A DNA stretch of 64,000 bases from contig JAJKFJ010021555.1 in assembly GCA_027382625.1 (NCBI GenBank), positions 1-64,000 of the forward strand. The letters are read 5' to 3'. The translations under genes and the position numbers were made by a program. Each line of letters starts with the position of its first letter. Position 1 is the first letter of the stretch. The DNA comes from Tetmemena sp. SeJ-2015. Taxonomy: Eukaryota > Ciliophora > Spirotrichea > Sporadotrichida > Oxytrichidae. The notes under the pieces are model-generated. The model had not been told where the DNA came from and searched no databases. It saw nothing but the letters and a program-made list of their open reading frames with translations. Of the stretch, positions 19,036-31,400 are shown one piece after another.

Positions 19036-20103
19036 TCATTTATTGTGAGTGAGCTTGTTTGAAATATTATCTAGCTTCTCAAGTATATTTACTATGAAGA
19101 TGGCGTTAGTCAAATAAAGGAGGAATCTCAATCTGACTCCAGTGAAGAACCCAAGAAACCCAGCTTAAGAATAGATAGTCTTGAAGGAGTTTTTATAGGA
19201 AGAAGTGGGGTCTACTTTTTCCATGTGAGTTTTCACACAGTCAAAAGGAATCACTAGGCAAGTGTTCACAGCTGCCACAAACAGAGAAGCTACCATCAGA
19301 TAGCGAGTAGGGATAGCTTGTTCTTCAGTCAGCTCAAGTCTTTTTCTCAACTGAACTTTTGCAAAAAGATCTGCCTAGAGAAATACTCCCCAGGAGATGA
19401 ACTGCCGCATGAAGAGAGGAGTGAATCCGCGAAAGAGCTAGTTGAAAGCTTAGCCTTTCAAGCTGCTGAAAAACTGATAGTAAGTCAACCCTCTTTGCTG
19501 ATTGGTCATGAAGTAAACTTTGGTTCTCTCAATAGGGCAAGTCAAGCAAGCTTCAATAAAAGCAATTGAAGAACCGGTTAACACTTTCTGAAAGGATTTG
19601 TTCTAGGAAAATCTTTGGGGCAGATTATTCTGATAGAACTTTGGAAGCGCAACCATGAGTGGATAACGATAAGAGTTTCGTACTAAAACTCGAGTCAGAT
19701 TCGGAAGTGAACCTGCATAAAATCCTCTGACTCCTTTCGTATCATAGATGTCTCGAATAATCTATATTATGATAATTTTTACTACTATTTTACATGAAAC
19801 TCGTTCTTGAAATAGGGCTTTGCTTGCCATTGAGTCTTGATTGAATCAATGGGATGCTCGATGGGGAATCCTAAATCGGTATTCTTCAAAAGAAACTAAA
19901 GTGAAAAATTACCTATCAAGACTCTAGCCATTCCGGCTATTGAACTTCCGAGATAAAGTGCGCCGTAACTTGATCCCACTTTGCTTTCAATGTTCGTCGC
20001 AACGCTCACTCCTTAGCTTTTAATAGCTTATGTTGAAAATTCATTTTGAGACTTGTTTTGATAATTGATTTGAATTTGTAGCGTTAATTTGATCTTGTGC
20101 CAT
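19036..20103 (-). CDS. Mitochondrial carrier family protein (SLC25-like)
   Basis: Six-helix solute carrier of the mitochondrial inner membrane. Three carrier signature-like repeats are visible: PIEHPIDSIKTQWQ (about 19850), CPIERTKVYF (about 19530) and IPFDCVKTHME (about 19240), each of the P-x-[DE]-x-x-[KR] type, with aromatic/Gly motifs YAGSLPNLTRVLVRN and RGFTPLFMRQF after them. A 32-base GT...AG intron is at 19762-19793; its removal joins NEFH to IIRDIYDTKG. An IES at 19874-19915 (pointer TAGG) joins VLIG to FPIEHP. The N-terminus MAQDQINATNSN is followed by a frame break at about 20060 that no pointer explains. Length about 300 residues fits the family. Substrate not predictable; TGA at 19036. 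Confidence 0.87.
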
Positions 20104-20129
20104 TTTGAGTCAGAACAGAGAATATTTTA

Positions 20130-21763
20130 TCAGTAATGATTAAACTAAGAGTTATCAAAATATTATAGAGCTTTAGCCATTTGAATTCTTTTTAAGGGAA
20201 AAATTTAAAAAATTTTTTTTTTATTAAATTAAAAAAGTGAAGTAATACAAAAAAAATAAAAATTATTAAATAAATCAATTTTATGAACTCTTTTGCGAAG
20301 CAAACTTGCTTATATTCTTCTAGATCCTCTCTTTCTCCAATTAACTGAGAGATCCAAGGGTAATTCCTTATAGTTATGAAATTATTTATTTGCTTCACCT
20401 TCTTTGTTATTCTTGACTTTAAACCTATGCATTTCCTAAGATGTGTGCACTTAGTTCGTTCTATTGAAGCTATTTAATTAAAAAAGAATTATATTTGGCT
20501 ATTTGGTGAAATATTGTTGGATAAACTTGAAAGATTTCTTATTTTCCTCTTCTTATTAGAATTTTGTAAAGCATTCAAAGAGAAATCAGGTTCATAGTCT
20601 TAGTTTTTGAAACTGTCCTTATCTTTTCCTTCCTTGAAAAAAGTCTAAGTCATTCGCAGCTATTTGTCATCTATTTCTAATTCAAATAAATTTATGATAA
20701 TCTAAAGATTCGCCAAGAATTGCTCTTTAAGTTTCAAGGGTCTGTGATTATAATCTATGGAATTGCTCAACAAAGATCTTATTTGTGGCTAATAATTACC
20801 CACTATGCTCTTGAGTTTTATCATTTGATTGGGCATCGTCGAGTCCTTAATGCTTGAGTCTTAAGTGATTGAGATTCTTGGAGAAAGATCTGAAACCTGT
20901 TTAAGTGAGCCTTGATTCTTCATTATAGCCTTGCGATGTCTTGTTAAGATAAAGATTATTTATTAAAAATTAAAGTATTTAAAGTTCTTAGAAGCTCTCA
21001 AGAGTGAGTAATGATCTTGCAAGCCTTAGCTAATCTAATCAATATCTGACTTTAATTTTTATTTGATTCTTATCTTATTGTTGAGAGTAAACTGCTTCAT
21101 TTCATCAAGATAGCTATTACTTTAGTCGTCAAGCTTTTCAACTAAGATTATTGCTCCAACTCTAAGCGAGGGCTGAGGTCTAAATCGTTTTTAAATGTTC
21201 TTTGCTAGACACTTTAAGTTTTTAGGAAATTTCTTCTCTTGCCCTACTGATTTTGGAGTGCAGTCAAAATATATATATAATCGGATCTATACTTAAGCCT
21301 TTCTTTATATTTTTCATCGATCCTGTTATGGAAAAATAAATAAGTTAAAGTCTGGAATACTAAAGTTCAATTAAATTTTATTTCAAATACATATAAAAAA
21401 AATTAAATTTGTATTTGATTTAAATTTTGTCTTTTATTAATGCATTTCAATTTTTGCTATATCTAGGACTTGATCTCTGTCTCTCTTCGTGTTTTCAATA
21501 GTTTGCCTCTACTAATTTGTAAATTCTATATTATTCTTTTTGCTAATATTGATAAATTTGTAACTGGCTTTGATTCTTTTGATGGTGACATTTCACTTTA
21601 CAACGTCATATCTATTATCCCTGCATGTGAGGTGAAGTAGGAGTAGTGTAATTGAGAGTGCTGTATCTCTCTTTATCTTATTCTTGCTCTTCCTTATTTT
21701 AGGAGAAGTTAGTAGCTATTACAAGTTTTCACCATTCTTGGGCAAACTAAGCCTGTCAGACAT
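20130..21763 (-). CDS. Hypothetical protein
   Basis: Starts MSDRLSLPKNGENLQQLLTS (ATG 21763-21761). Basic and Gln-rich; later blocks are TPKSVGQEKKFPKNLKCLAK (about 21265), RPQPSLRVGAIILVEKLDDQ (about 21180), LQDHYSLLRASKNFKYFN (about 21020), STMPNQMIKLKSIVGNYQPQ (about 20850) and DFSLNALQNSNKKRK (about 20585). No signal peptide; a hydrophobic stretch near 20280-20215 is probably an IES or untranslated tail. The nearest downstream TGA is 20130-20132, only 27 bases from the carrier start, so the true end may be earlier. Not recognised. Confidence 0.55.
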
Positions 21764-21789
21764 CAGTTGTTGGTGTTTTACACTCTACC

Positions 21790-22505
21790 TCATAATCTCT
21801 TAGCATAATTAATCAGTTCACAATGTAATAAGTACATTTATGTAATCTCGTATGCTTTGGGGGTGAGATACTTGGTCTACTAGAAAAAAGGATTGTTGGC
21901 AGAGATATAGTCTGGCACTCTCGTTTCATTCACAGATGGAGAGGGCGCTCTCAAAGACTTGTAAAAGCTCCCGTTCGGACTAATGTTTGACTAATCTAAA
22001 ACAGATTCAAAGAGGATGTAAAAATTGGAATCAAAATTGAATCGTGATAAGATTTGACAAGGCCACCAAAGTTAGAAATCACATAAGAGTCTCTCCCGCT
22101 CCCGTTGCCGTAGTACCTCACAAGGCCTGGCTCTTTCCTAAAAGGTAAGTTGAGAGTGAAGCAATAGGAATAGGAAATTTAATGAAAGATTTTGTGAAAG
22201 ATGGTACCTGGGAGAAACTGAAACCTTGTGCTGGTGATAAGGTTAATTTATGTACAAGCTGGTAGGCACTTATTTTGGGACGAATCCAATATGAGGAATA
22301 ATCTAGGCATCTAATTAAAGAAATCCTCCATTAAATTTTCAAAACTCCAATAGATAAATAATTTCATCTCATTATTTGCTGTGATGTAACTGTCTCTTCC
22401 GCACGAATCACTCATATAGTGGACGTATTTCTGACCTAATCTGGCCTCGGGAATGTGAGTGCCTTTGAAACCCATAGTTGCCATAGGCAAATGTCTGTCT
22501 TCCAT
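21790..22505 (-). CDS. GRDSY-motif protein, probably ciliary
   Basis: Starts MEDRHLPMATMGFKGTHIPE (ATG 22505-22503; an upstream in-frame ATG at 22526 is possible). Two copies of a G-R-D-S-Y-x-I/V motif are visible, CGRDSYITANNEM (about 22390) and GSGRDSYVISNFGG (about 22095), the second following VRYYGN. A third block reads SPSVNETRVPDYISANNP (about 21930). This style of DGSGRDTYI repeat is known from several axonemal proteins of ciliates and algae, so a cilium role is inferred. An IES between the two motifs (about 22310-22160) was not resolved to a pointer. Ends KRL then TGA 21790-21792, 27 bases before the next gene's start. Confidence 0.55.
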
Positions 22506-22806
22506 TATGATAACTCTTGAATGCAATATATCAAACTTTATAAACTTGCTATAGAATTAAAACTTACAGCCTCCTATAATTTATTTCACATTCTATCCCA
22601 AAAATTTTAGCCAAGCATACTAATTGGAAAAAGCTTTCTATATTTCAAAATAATTATATTTTTACTTCTTTCTATGACCAAGAATTATTGCAATTTATAA
22701 TGATGAAGATAATAATCCTTCAGAATCATCATATATTTGTTTACGTGAAATATAAATGTCTCTAACTAACAATTTTCAACAAATAGGAACTCATCAATAA
22801 ACTAAA

Positions 22807-25072
22807 ATGCTCGCTACACAATAATCCGCTCCTAATAATTAATTAAGACCTGATCTCAAATATCCTTTGAATAATAAAAAAGATCAGGGTGTTCAGATCT
22901 CAAGCAAAAATTAAAATCCTGAGATTAAGCAAAAATATTATGTTTAAAACCCCATTAAAATTATTGAGAGATACTTATTGAAAGCTTTAAAGGGTCAGCG
23001 GCAGGGAAGTGCGAGAAAGCAAGTACTTTTAAAAATCTAACAGGGAGATAGTAAAACTTTCTAAGAGTAAAGATAACTTAGAACTGAAAAATAAATCATA
23101 GACGGAAGTTCAATCGTAGATCCATCTGCTAAAGGACAAAATTTTACCTTTGATAAAGTCTAATAAGTTACCGACAAATTATCTGGGGTTGAATGTAACT
23201 AGTTTTCAGATCAGCAGTATTCTTCTAAAAACAACATAGATGGGAATTATGACTCAAGCAATCAGCAATAACAAAAATTTGATATCGATCTCCACTCTTA
23301 AAGCTAGATATTCTCTGGATTTCTTGAAGAAGATAGTTTTAGAGTTTATTTTTTACTTTATTATTTAGCCTGTACACATTTTATGGGAATGACTAATCTT
23401 CCAAATAACCTAAGATTATTGATGTTCAAACAAAACCTGCAAATTACAATCCGAAAAATAAGTTTGTCTCATAAGGCATTGCTCTCGAAAACGCAAACAA
23501 GTAAATTATGTAAATTGATTGGGTAAGTTTATTTACTCTCTTATTATTATAATGTGTTAAATTGACCCAAGAATTAGCATGATTCAAAGAAACTTACACC
23601 AGACTAGACTTAATCAATCTTCGAATAAGAATTAAACCTCAAGCTTGAAACAGAAGAACCGCTCTGTTGATTTAAGTGCTATTAATTTTAAGAAAACTCA
23701 TGCCAATTAATTTAACTTCAATGATGGCAACTCTAGATAAGACTAAATGAGCTTGGGAAAAGCACAGACTGATGCTTCAAGGGTTATTTCTCCCTAGAGT
23801 AGGTTTAGTACAATCAAAAGATTCAAGCTTTAAAGTCTACTAGAGCCTAATGCTAAAATTTTTTTGGTAATTTTAACATGCTAAAGTAGCTTAAAATAAG
23901 TAGATTATAAAGAACGATACATAAAAGGCAGATAAAGAGCAACTAGATAATGTGAAACTCTTGAAGCCAACCCACTTTTCTCAATATGAAGGAGCAACAC
24001 TTAATGTATCTTAAATTCCTGACAGCCATATAAAGCTTTCCAGTTTACTTTAACAGAACATAGTGATTTAATCTAATCCACCCATGAGTGCAGTCTATTC
24101 TCCACTCAGTAGAAATAAGTAACTCACAAAGAATGTGCTAAACTAAACTACTAACCATTTAGAGAGACTAAAGCTTCCTTAGCAGTCGCTTCAAATAAAT
24201 GAATTTGAACTAAGTGGGATTGAATAGGAATCACTTAATTTGCATAAAGCTAAACTATTAAGTCAGTTGGGGAGCAATAACGATGAGATAAAACGGAGAA
24301 CAGTGCTTGACTAATTCTCCACCATTTAAAATTAGCACATGAGATTCAACTCAGCAGGAAACTCATTCTACAATCATGAGCTCAATCCCAGGAGAAATCA
24401 AGATTTAATCGCTAGTTTGTATATTTCAAATCCTGATCAGTCAAACTTAAGCCATTTGCTTTAACCTTCTCACATGAATTCAACTATCTTTTCAAATTAA
24501 ACTCAGACTTTTTAGCAACAAGCAGATACAAATAATTCAATGCAAGTCAGAAAAAGACCTGCCATTACTCAAGTATCTGGAATCCTAAGCAGATATTTGA
24601 GACTTCAGAGAAACCTTGAACCCATCTCTTAAAGCCTAGAGTTGAAAAAATTTTCTACCAAAGCTTAAAATGAAGCAGAAGTTCCAGGACTCGAGTCAGT
24701 TATTCATAACGCTTTTTAGCAATAAGAACAAGAGATGTAAATAGCAATTCAGGATGTGGCTGAAAAGTTTAGAAGGATAGATGAGAAATTTTAAAAGCGC
24801 TAGAAGAATCGACTTAGAATGAAATTCTCTGAAAATTAAATCTAACTTTAAGTTTGTATAATAGGGAAGATGCGGTTGACATTTCAGTTGAGGAGTCAAT
24901 AGGGCATAATTAGGAGGAAATCTTAAAGACATACATGAAGTCAGTGAAGGGACAAGGATACTTGGGCAGAAATGGAAAGATTGGCTTGAAATATTTAACT
25001 TAAGGAAAAAAGAGTCCGTAGCATGGTGAATTCAAAAATTATTTTCAAGATACTCAATCATCCAAATATTGA
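22807..25072 (+). CDS. Large Q/N-rich hypothetical protein
   Basis: Starts MLATQQSAPNNQLRPDLKYP. Open blocks include TFDKVQQVTDKLSGVECNQF (about 23150), KIIDVQTKPANYNPKNKFVS (about 23415), SLKQKNRSVDLSAINFKKTH (about 23645), LLKPTHFSQYEGATLNVSQI (about 23960), LSQLGSNNDEIKRRTVLDQF (about 24260), EVPGLESVIHNAFQQQEQEM (about 24675) and EESIGHNQEEILKTYMKSVK (about 24890). The protein is polar, basic and rich in Gln/Asn/Ser with a helical segment EQEMQIAIQDVAEKFRRI near the end. Several AT-rich inserts interrupt the frame. Ends SSKY and TGA 25070-25072. No family recognised. Confidence 0.65.
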
Positions 25073-25379
25073 ATAAAAAATATGATTAAAAAATCTTCGA
25101 ATATCATCTATGATATATAATTTTTATGATCCTAAAAAAAAGGATAATTTTGAAAGAAGAAATTAAGATCCTTTAATTACTTTAAATGATAAATTTATAA
25201 AAAAATATATTTTAATCGTTAAATTTTTTTGAGTGGCTTTCCGTTAAGTTTTTGTAGCTCTTATTTATCATTCTATCCAATCACTTATTTTAAGTCTATA
25301 ATTTTTTTGAAGAATGACTAAGATTTAAAAATCTCTTATCAAAATTATCAGTATAGCTTTTTATCTTGGAATATGAGAA

Positions 25380-25830
25380 TGAAAGCTTTCCAAGTCAAAA
25401 TCTTTAAAAGAGTATGGATTATAGACTCAAAAAGCAGCAGAAGATTCATCATCATCATCATTATTATTTTTAGATATTTTGCCTGAATTAGAAGCTGATA
25501 AATTTCAAAAGACAGTATTTTAATTAGAAAACATCAGGTAGGAAGGCTGACACTATAGGTTAGAATACTTCTAACCAGGAATAAAAAGTTTAAGATCAAA
25601 CGACTAAGTAACTATAGAGTTACATTAAAGTACAGAAATCCAGATTTGCTAATCACTAAATTTAAGAATTAAAAAGTCTGAAGATGATGAGTAAATGCTA
25701 GTCAGAGGGATTTGATGATTAGCAATTTGGAATAGCACTCTACTTAGTGAAAGAGAAAACTAAAAAATTGCAAATTAGAGCAAGTATGACCATCGCAAAT
25801 CAAATATAAATTTCATTTAAAGCAGAATTA
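25380..25830 (+). other. Possible coding fragment
   Basis: Short open pieces such as FLDILPELEADKFQKTVFQL (about 25470) and RIKKSEDDEQMLVRG (about 25660) look protein-like on the plus strand but I could not find a start or join them confidently. May be the 5' part of the 25973-27290 gene or a separate small gene. Confidence 0.3.
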
Positions 25831-25972
25831 ATTTATTGTACTACATTATTGATCACTAATTTTTTTCCTTATTAATTCAAATTTAATTAATTTGTTTCGC
25901 AAGAGAGATGTAAGTTAAGATACGTAAATTAACGAAGGTTGCACTACAATAGCGGTCCAAAAGGGTGTAGAC

Positions 25973-27290
25973 GTGAGTGGGCAAGTAAGTCATTTGAGCA
26001 GAGACAATTTAGAAACTGACACTAAAGTACAAGCTTTGGCTCACTTGAAGCTAAACAGCAATAAAGCAAAGAGCCATCTTCGTCATACTACCAATGATCT
26101 ATTTTATAGCAATTACTTATTTAATCCTTCTCAACGGACTCTGAATCAAGATATAACGGAGGTCTTCGACGAAAATGAGAACTTAAAAAACTCTTAGCAA
26201 GATAGTGCTTACCAGCATTCGAACTTCAGAAAAGACTTAAATGAGTTTTTGACAACGAGTGGGAAAAAGGAATAGGATCCAAATAAGAGAAGATCTGCAA
26301 ATTATTAAGACATGGATGATTCAAAGGTTATAACTAAGCACGCAGCTCAATCTAGGATTAAAAATATTTATTTCTAAGACAAGAAAGGAATCAGATGTAT
26401 CTTTCGCATCCAAGGGCAGGATAGCCTAGTCAAGTTTATAACCAGGACGACGCTCCCAAAATGGAAGAGCAGACAGCTCAGCAGCAAATAATATCACTGG
26501 GGCGGATTCCACTTTATCAAGACTTATTTTTTTAAATGTATAAAAAGGATTTTTGAATGACCTCTGAATTAAAATTTCGAAGTGAAGATAAAAACCAAAG
26601 GTGATTTTATTTTTATAAAGGCTTTGCAATTAAGAAGAAACCCTAAAAAATGAGGGCAGAAGTTATTCCACTCTCTCAAATGGGGGTGGAGGATTCACTA
26701 GATTTCCCCTTAGAAGACTTATAGAATAGACTCCTGGAGAGTTAGATGAAGCCCATTGAATAAAAATGGAATGAGTCATTTTATTTAGATATATAGATTT
26801 ATTAAAAAATTAATGAGACTGAAATGAAGAAACTAAGCCCTACTATGAGATCTATCAGAAAGAGAAATTAGAATAATCTCAACTTAAATACCTACAAGTT
26901 AGAGAGAAGTAGTATCGAATAACTTAATAAGAGCTCAATAGATCTATCTTTCAGAAAAAAGGGAGAAATAAACTAGTCAAGAAATGTCCCACTACACCAC
27001 AAGAATAGCCTGAGCTTGAATTAAGATTCTCTTTTCGAAAATTCAAGACCTTTGATTGTCCAAGAGTATTGCTTCCAGCCATTGCAAAATTTGATTTTAT
27101 TATTCTATACATTTAGCCAGAAAAGAATCATGAAAACAGATTCATAATTTAAACGCTTCCAAAGTATCTTTTGAAACAAAGGGAGACGAATCTTAAAAAG
27201 CTTCTAAATAGCCTTAAAGGATCAAGCCCCGAGAAGCTTAACTAAATTATTAGATAGAATATAAAGTATAGTTAATAAGTCGGACTGTGA
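25973..27290 (+). CDS. Hypothetical protein with basic central region
   Basis: Starts MSGQVSHLSRDNLETDTKVQ. Blocks: HTTNDLFYSNYLFNPSQRTL (about 26085), DDSKVITKHAAQSRIKNIYF (about 26315), AEVIPLSQMGVEDSLDFPLE (about 26660), ETEMKKLSPTMRSIRKRNQN (about 26815) and the C-terminus TLPKYLLKQRETNLKKLLNS (about 27155). The frame shifts near 26520-26640 and 27110-27150 imply IESs. Lys/Arg-rich helices and Ser-rich linkers; no membrane segments. Ends QQVGL and TGA 27288-27290. Family not recognised. Confidence 0.6.
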
Positions 27291-27417
27291 GTGTGATAAA
27301 TTTTAAGGATTATTTCTTAACAAAGCACAATTGTTTTTCATGACTTATAGTTATCATAAATTTTCTTAAGCGATAAATCTTCTATCTCTTCAATTTCATA
27401 ATCTTATCTTTGCTTTT

Positions 27418-28173
27418 CAATTGATGCCCATGTCTTTGGCAAGGCTGTTTGCAAACCACACAAACAAGCCACTTTGGATGAGGTACATGAACATATTAAG
27501 AATGCTGACTGTCACTGATGCACCTGTGACATTAACATTCAAGTATTGAGCCATCCCACTTATGAAGAGCTACCAGGCGAGCAGGCAGAAACTGAATTGA
27601 CAGATCAGGCCAAACCAAACAGTCCACAAATTAGCCGATAGCAAGTTGTACTTACTTAAATATAAATATTGAAAGAGAAGTGCGTATAAAATGTATGTGT
27701 GTACTTATATTCATCATCTCTGAGGAGGAAGACAAAATTTAGTATGGGGAAAATGAGCCAAAAAATGGATATCAAGATCGTAAATAGCACACTATAGCCA
27801 TTCACAGCAACCATAAAATAGGCCTGCAAAATCTAAAGAGCAACTGCCATACCCAAGAAGTAGAAATTAAAGGCTCTCACCCAAATCGTTTAAGAAGAGG
27901 CTGTGTAAGGCTGCAGTTGCTTTAATTAGGGTTTAGCTCCATTCGCAGAAATTTAGTAGTTGCTTTTGCTCTCTAAGGTCTTCAAAGTTTTATTGAAGTC
28001 TTATTTTCTAATTTTGGAGGGCTGCAGAATTGTAGCAGATTTTACAATTTAGGAGTGCCCAGTTTCAAAAGCTATTTAGCAAGGTACAACTTAGAATCCC
28101 TAGTCTCTTTTTTATGTATGAAAAATTAAAATCAACCCTCTCTTATTAAGACTTCGAGCTCTTCTTGTTTCAT
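27418..28173 (-). CDS. Four-helix integral membrane protein (possibly SCAMP-like)
   Basis: Starts MKQEELEVLIRE (ATG 28173-28171). Four hydrophobic segments: FNFYFLGMAVALQILQAYFM (about 27865), VLFTILISIFWLIFPILNFV (about 27795), TVWFGLICQFSFCLLAWQLF (about 27620) and SVTVSILNMFMYLIQSGLFV (about 27510). Ends LAKDMGIN and TGA 27418-27420. An IES at 27654-27706 with pointer AAGTACA joins RDDEYK to YNLLSANLW. The four-helix layout with a cytosolic Gln-rich N-tail is reminiscent of secretory carrier membrane proteins, but no diagnostic motif was found, so the family is uncertain. Confidence 0.7.
27654..27706 (-). other. IES, pointer AAGTACA
   Basis: 53-base insert in the four-helix membrane protein gene, bounded by AAGTACA at 27647-27653 and 27700-27706. 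Confidence 0.85.
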
Positions 28174-28463
28174 TAAGGAGAAATTTTAAACAGCGATACC
28201 CTCCATTATATATTCTTTTTTGTTCTGATAATAATTTGTAGTTTTAATTCTAAAATCATTCTCAGATAGTCTATCATAAATCATTAGAATCTATTTGTAT
28301 AACTATTCTGTGATTAAAAAGTTGATTTAAATTTATAGAGAACAAATTTCAAAATTTGGTCAAACAAAAAATTAATTAACTTTAAAATCGGTACTTCTAT
28401 ATCATCACTCTCTCCTTCAAGATCTTTTTATAAATTAACAAAAAATCAGCAGCATCTCACTTG

Positions 28464-31400
28464 ATGAGTGATTAGCAGCAGCAACTCTAGAATATGAACC
28501 TAGACGAAGACTTTGAGGAACATCTACAGGAACTTAAGAAAAAATATGCACCCTCTTTAAGTGTGATACCCTCAATTTCTAGCTCAAATTCAAACCAAAA
28601 CTCCCTATCGCATTCAGAATCTTAATTCTCTCATTCAAATCAATCGCACCAGACGATCTCAAGCTCCTCAATCCTCCAAAACTAATCAGCTTTGCAAACT
28701 ATGCCAAACTCGTATCCAAATATAGGCTCGAAGGAGAATTCTCCACCCAGCAGCGCAAGTGTGAAATCTATTACTGAACTAGTTCTGGAGTAATAGAGAT
28801 AGGAGAGATAGGGAGCATTTTAAAATAATTCCAATGAGGCAAGTACACTATCAATAAAAGAGCCATCAATGGTTGCAATAAATGCTCTTGGTCCAAATTG
28901 AGACAATAAATTTGAAAAGTCCTAGGATAATTCAGTATAGGAAGAAGGTAAAGATGGTAATCATCATCAAAAGAATTTAACCTGAAAGTGATGTAGTAAT
29001 GGGAGAAAGAACAGCAGATACAATTGAGAAACAAAAAATCACTTCTCTTAGTCCAGAGAAAAACTTAGTTACTTCATAGAATAGTTAAATTGAACAAGCA
29101 GGTGCTTTATAGCCAAATGATTAGAACATTTCAGACGATAGTTAAATGCTTAATACATTAGATATCTTGTAAAATCATCATAACTAAGAAAATAGAGCTT
29201 AAAACTAAGAGTAGATGATGAGCAGTAAAGATATGAAGTTGCAAGATTCATTCAAAGAATAAGTGATTGAAAAAGAGGATTTAATAAGTTGATTTAAAAA
29301 GGTGATATAACAGAAGTAAGAGGAGCGCTAAAGAAATAGTCAGGAAGCGAATAAGGATGAGGAAATGAAATAGCCTAAAATTGTGAAAAAAGAAAGCAGT
29401 TATTTAGAGCTAGTAGGTCTAATAAAGAGCTCCATCTAAAATTCTATTTAAGAAGTAGATATTAAGTCAAATGGACAAAGCAAAATTTAACAAGAGGTAA
29501 TAGGAAGCCCAAATTTAGTAAAATTTGAATGAGAATCTTGCTGCAGAAAAATCTATTGCTGAGAGTAAATTTGACATAGAGAGTCAAGCAAAATCCTATT
29601 GGTAAACTACAGCTTGTACATCGCAAGCAGCAATAATTCAGCCTTATTGAATGAACAACCATCAATCAATTCGTTTAAAGAAGGAAGTAAGAATAAAACA
29701 GTTTTTAGCATTCAGAGAGTTAGAAATGATAATTTTTAAGACAGCTTACAATCATTTTCTTAATTAGGTCTTGATGTGAACAGATAAAATAACTCAAAGC
29801 AAGTTAAGAAAATATCTCTTCAAGATTCTAAGTCCCAAAATTAATTAAAAAATTCTACCTTTCAAATCGACCACTAGCACCTAAACAGAAAATTAAGCAA
29901 AGACCTTAAGAATTGTTAGAAAGTAATGACCTCAAAAATTAATCTTAAAATATGATCGAGAATAGCAGATCTTAATCACTTACTGAAGGATTAGATGAAT
30001 AAAATCATTCTATCGGATACCTAAGAAAGATATAGAGATGAGATTTTAGGATGAAGAAGAAGCTGATAATCAACTCTTTCAATTACTGGAAAAAAGCTTA
30101 GATGAAAATCTTAATGATTCTCAAAACGAGAAGTAAGTAAGTTCTTATTTGCATTTAAAATTATCTTATAGCGAAGCTGATAGAATTCTTCATAATGAGG
30201 CCAGTGAGTAAATCGAAAACTCTTAGCATGCTTTAATTACTCCTTAGCATATATAAGAGAATCAAAATATACAATCCTAAGGTGAATCTAAGAACAAAGA
30301 GAGGAAAGGAAATGCTATTCATTAAGAAGATGAAAACTTTTACGAAGATAAGTTCAACATCAATGGAAGCTTTCCAAAGCAAGATTAAATGTTTGATATT
30401 GAAAAAGATGGCTAGTATGGTGAATAAGAAAATATTGAGTGACCTCAGGCCTATAAGATAATGAGATGAAGATTAAGATGAAGATGACAGAGAATTGATT
30501 ATAGAAAATTTCACAATTCAATCATTGTAAACTTCGCCCTATGTGAGTTGTTCAGAGTTTCAAAGTTTTTGCTTTAATGGTAGCTAAGCATCAAGACAAC
30601 TAGGAGTAAATAATTCTTTGAACTTAATCTGTTATAGGATTAGGATTTTGAATAGACTAAGAAAATCAGGTAAGGAAAACATCCTTCGCATATTTAATAA
30701 CGAAAAAAACCTCAAAGCAAGTTAATTTAATCTCAAGATTTGCACTTTCATCAGAATAATAAGAGCTAATTTGAAGAATAAGATGATGAGATAAGCCAAA
30801 TCGAGCCTTCATTCTAAAAATCCTCCTTCTTTTAGAATGAAAATCTTTGCCCTCAATAATAGAATCTTTAAGAGTACGATTGTGATGGTGAGTAAAATAT
30901 GGAATAATAAGATAATTTCAACCAAGATGGAATAATTTAGAAAAAGAGTCGCAAGAACAATCCCAAGTAAAAAATTGGTAAAAACATAATATCAAAAAGA
31001 TTACCCAAGAATCAAAATCCATTAAATTAATCAGAAGGTAAAAATCTTGAATAAGATCTTGAGCTAGAGATAATACAAGCTGAATAAGCGGAGCCAATAA
31101 TAAAGGCTTAAAATCAGGCAAAGAGAGTGAACTAAAGTTCTACTCCTTCAAAAGTAGGATGAAAGTGAAAAATAAAGCCACTTCAAAGCGCTTTTGAATA
31201 AAATACAAAGGGATAGAAACGAAAGAAAATTTCCCTCATTTCTGAATAATTACAAGAAGATGATAATGTTGAAGTTTTAATAAATTCAAATTTGAAGTAA
31301 GGGAAATTTAATCCTCAAGATATCGTGAATCAATTAAAAAAGATATAAGTTTGCTTCAATTTAGCAATCGATGGCTTGATTGAAGTTCAAAAATGCATAG

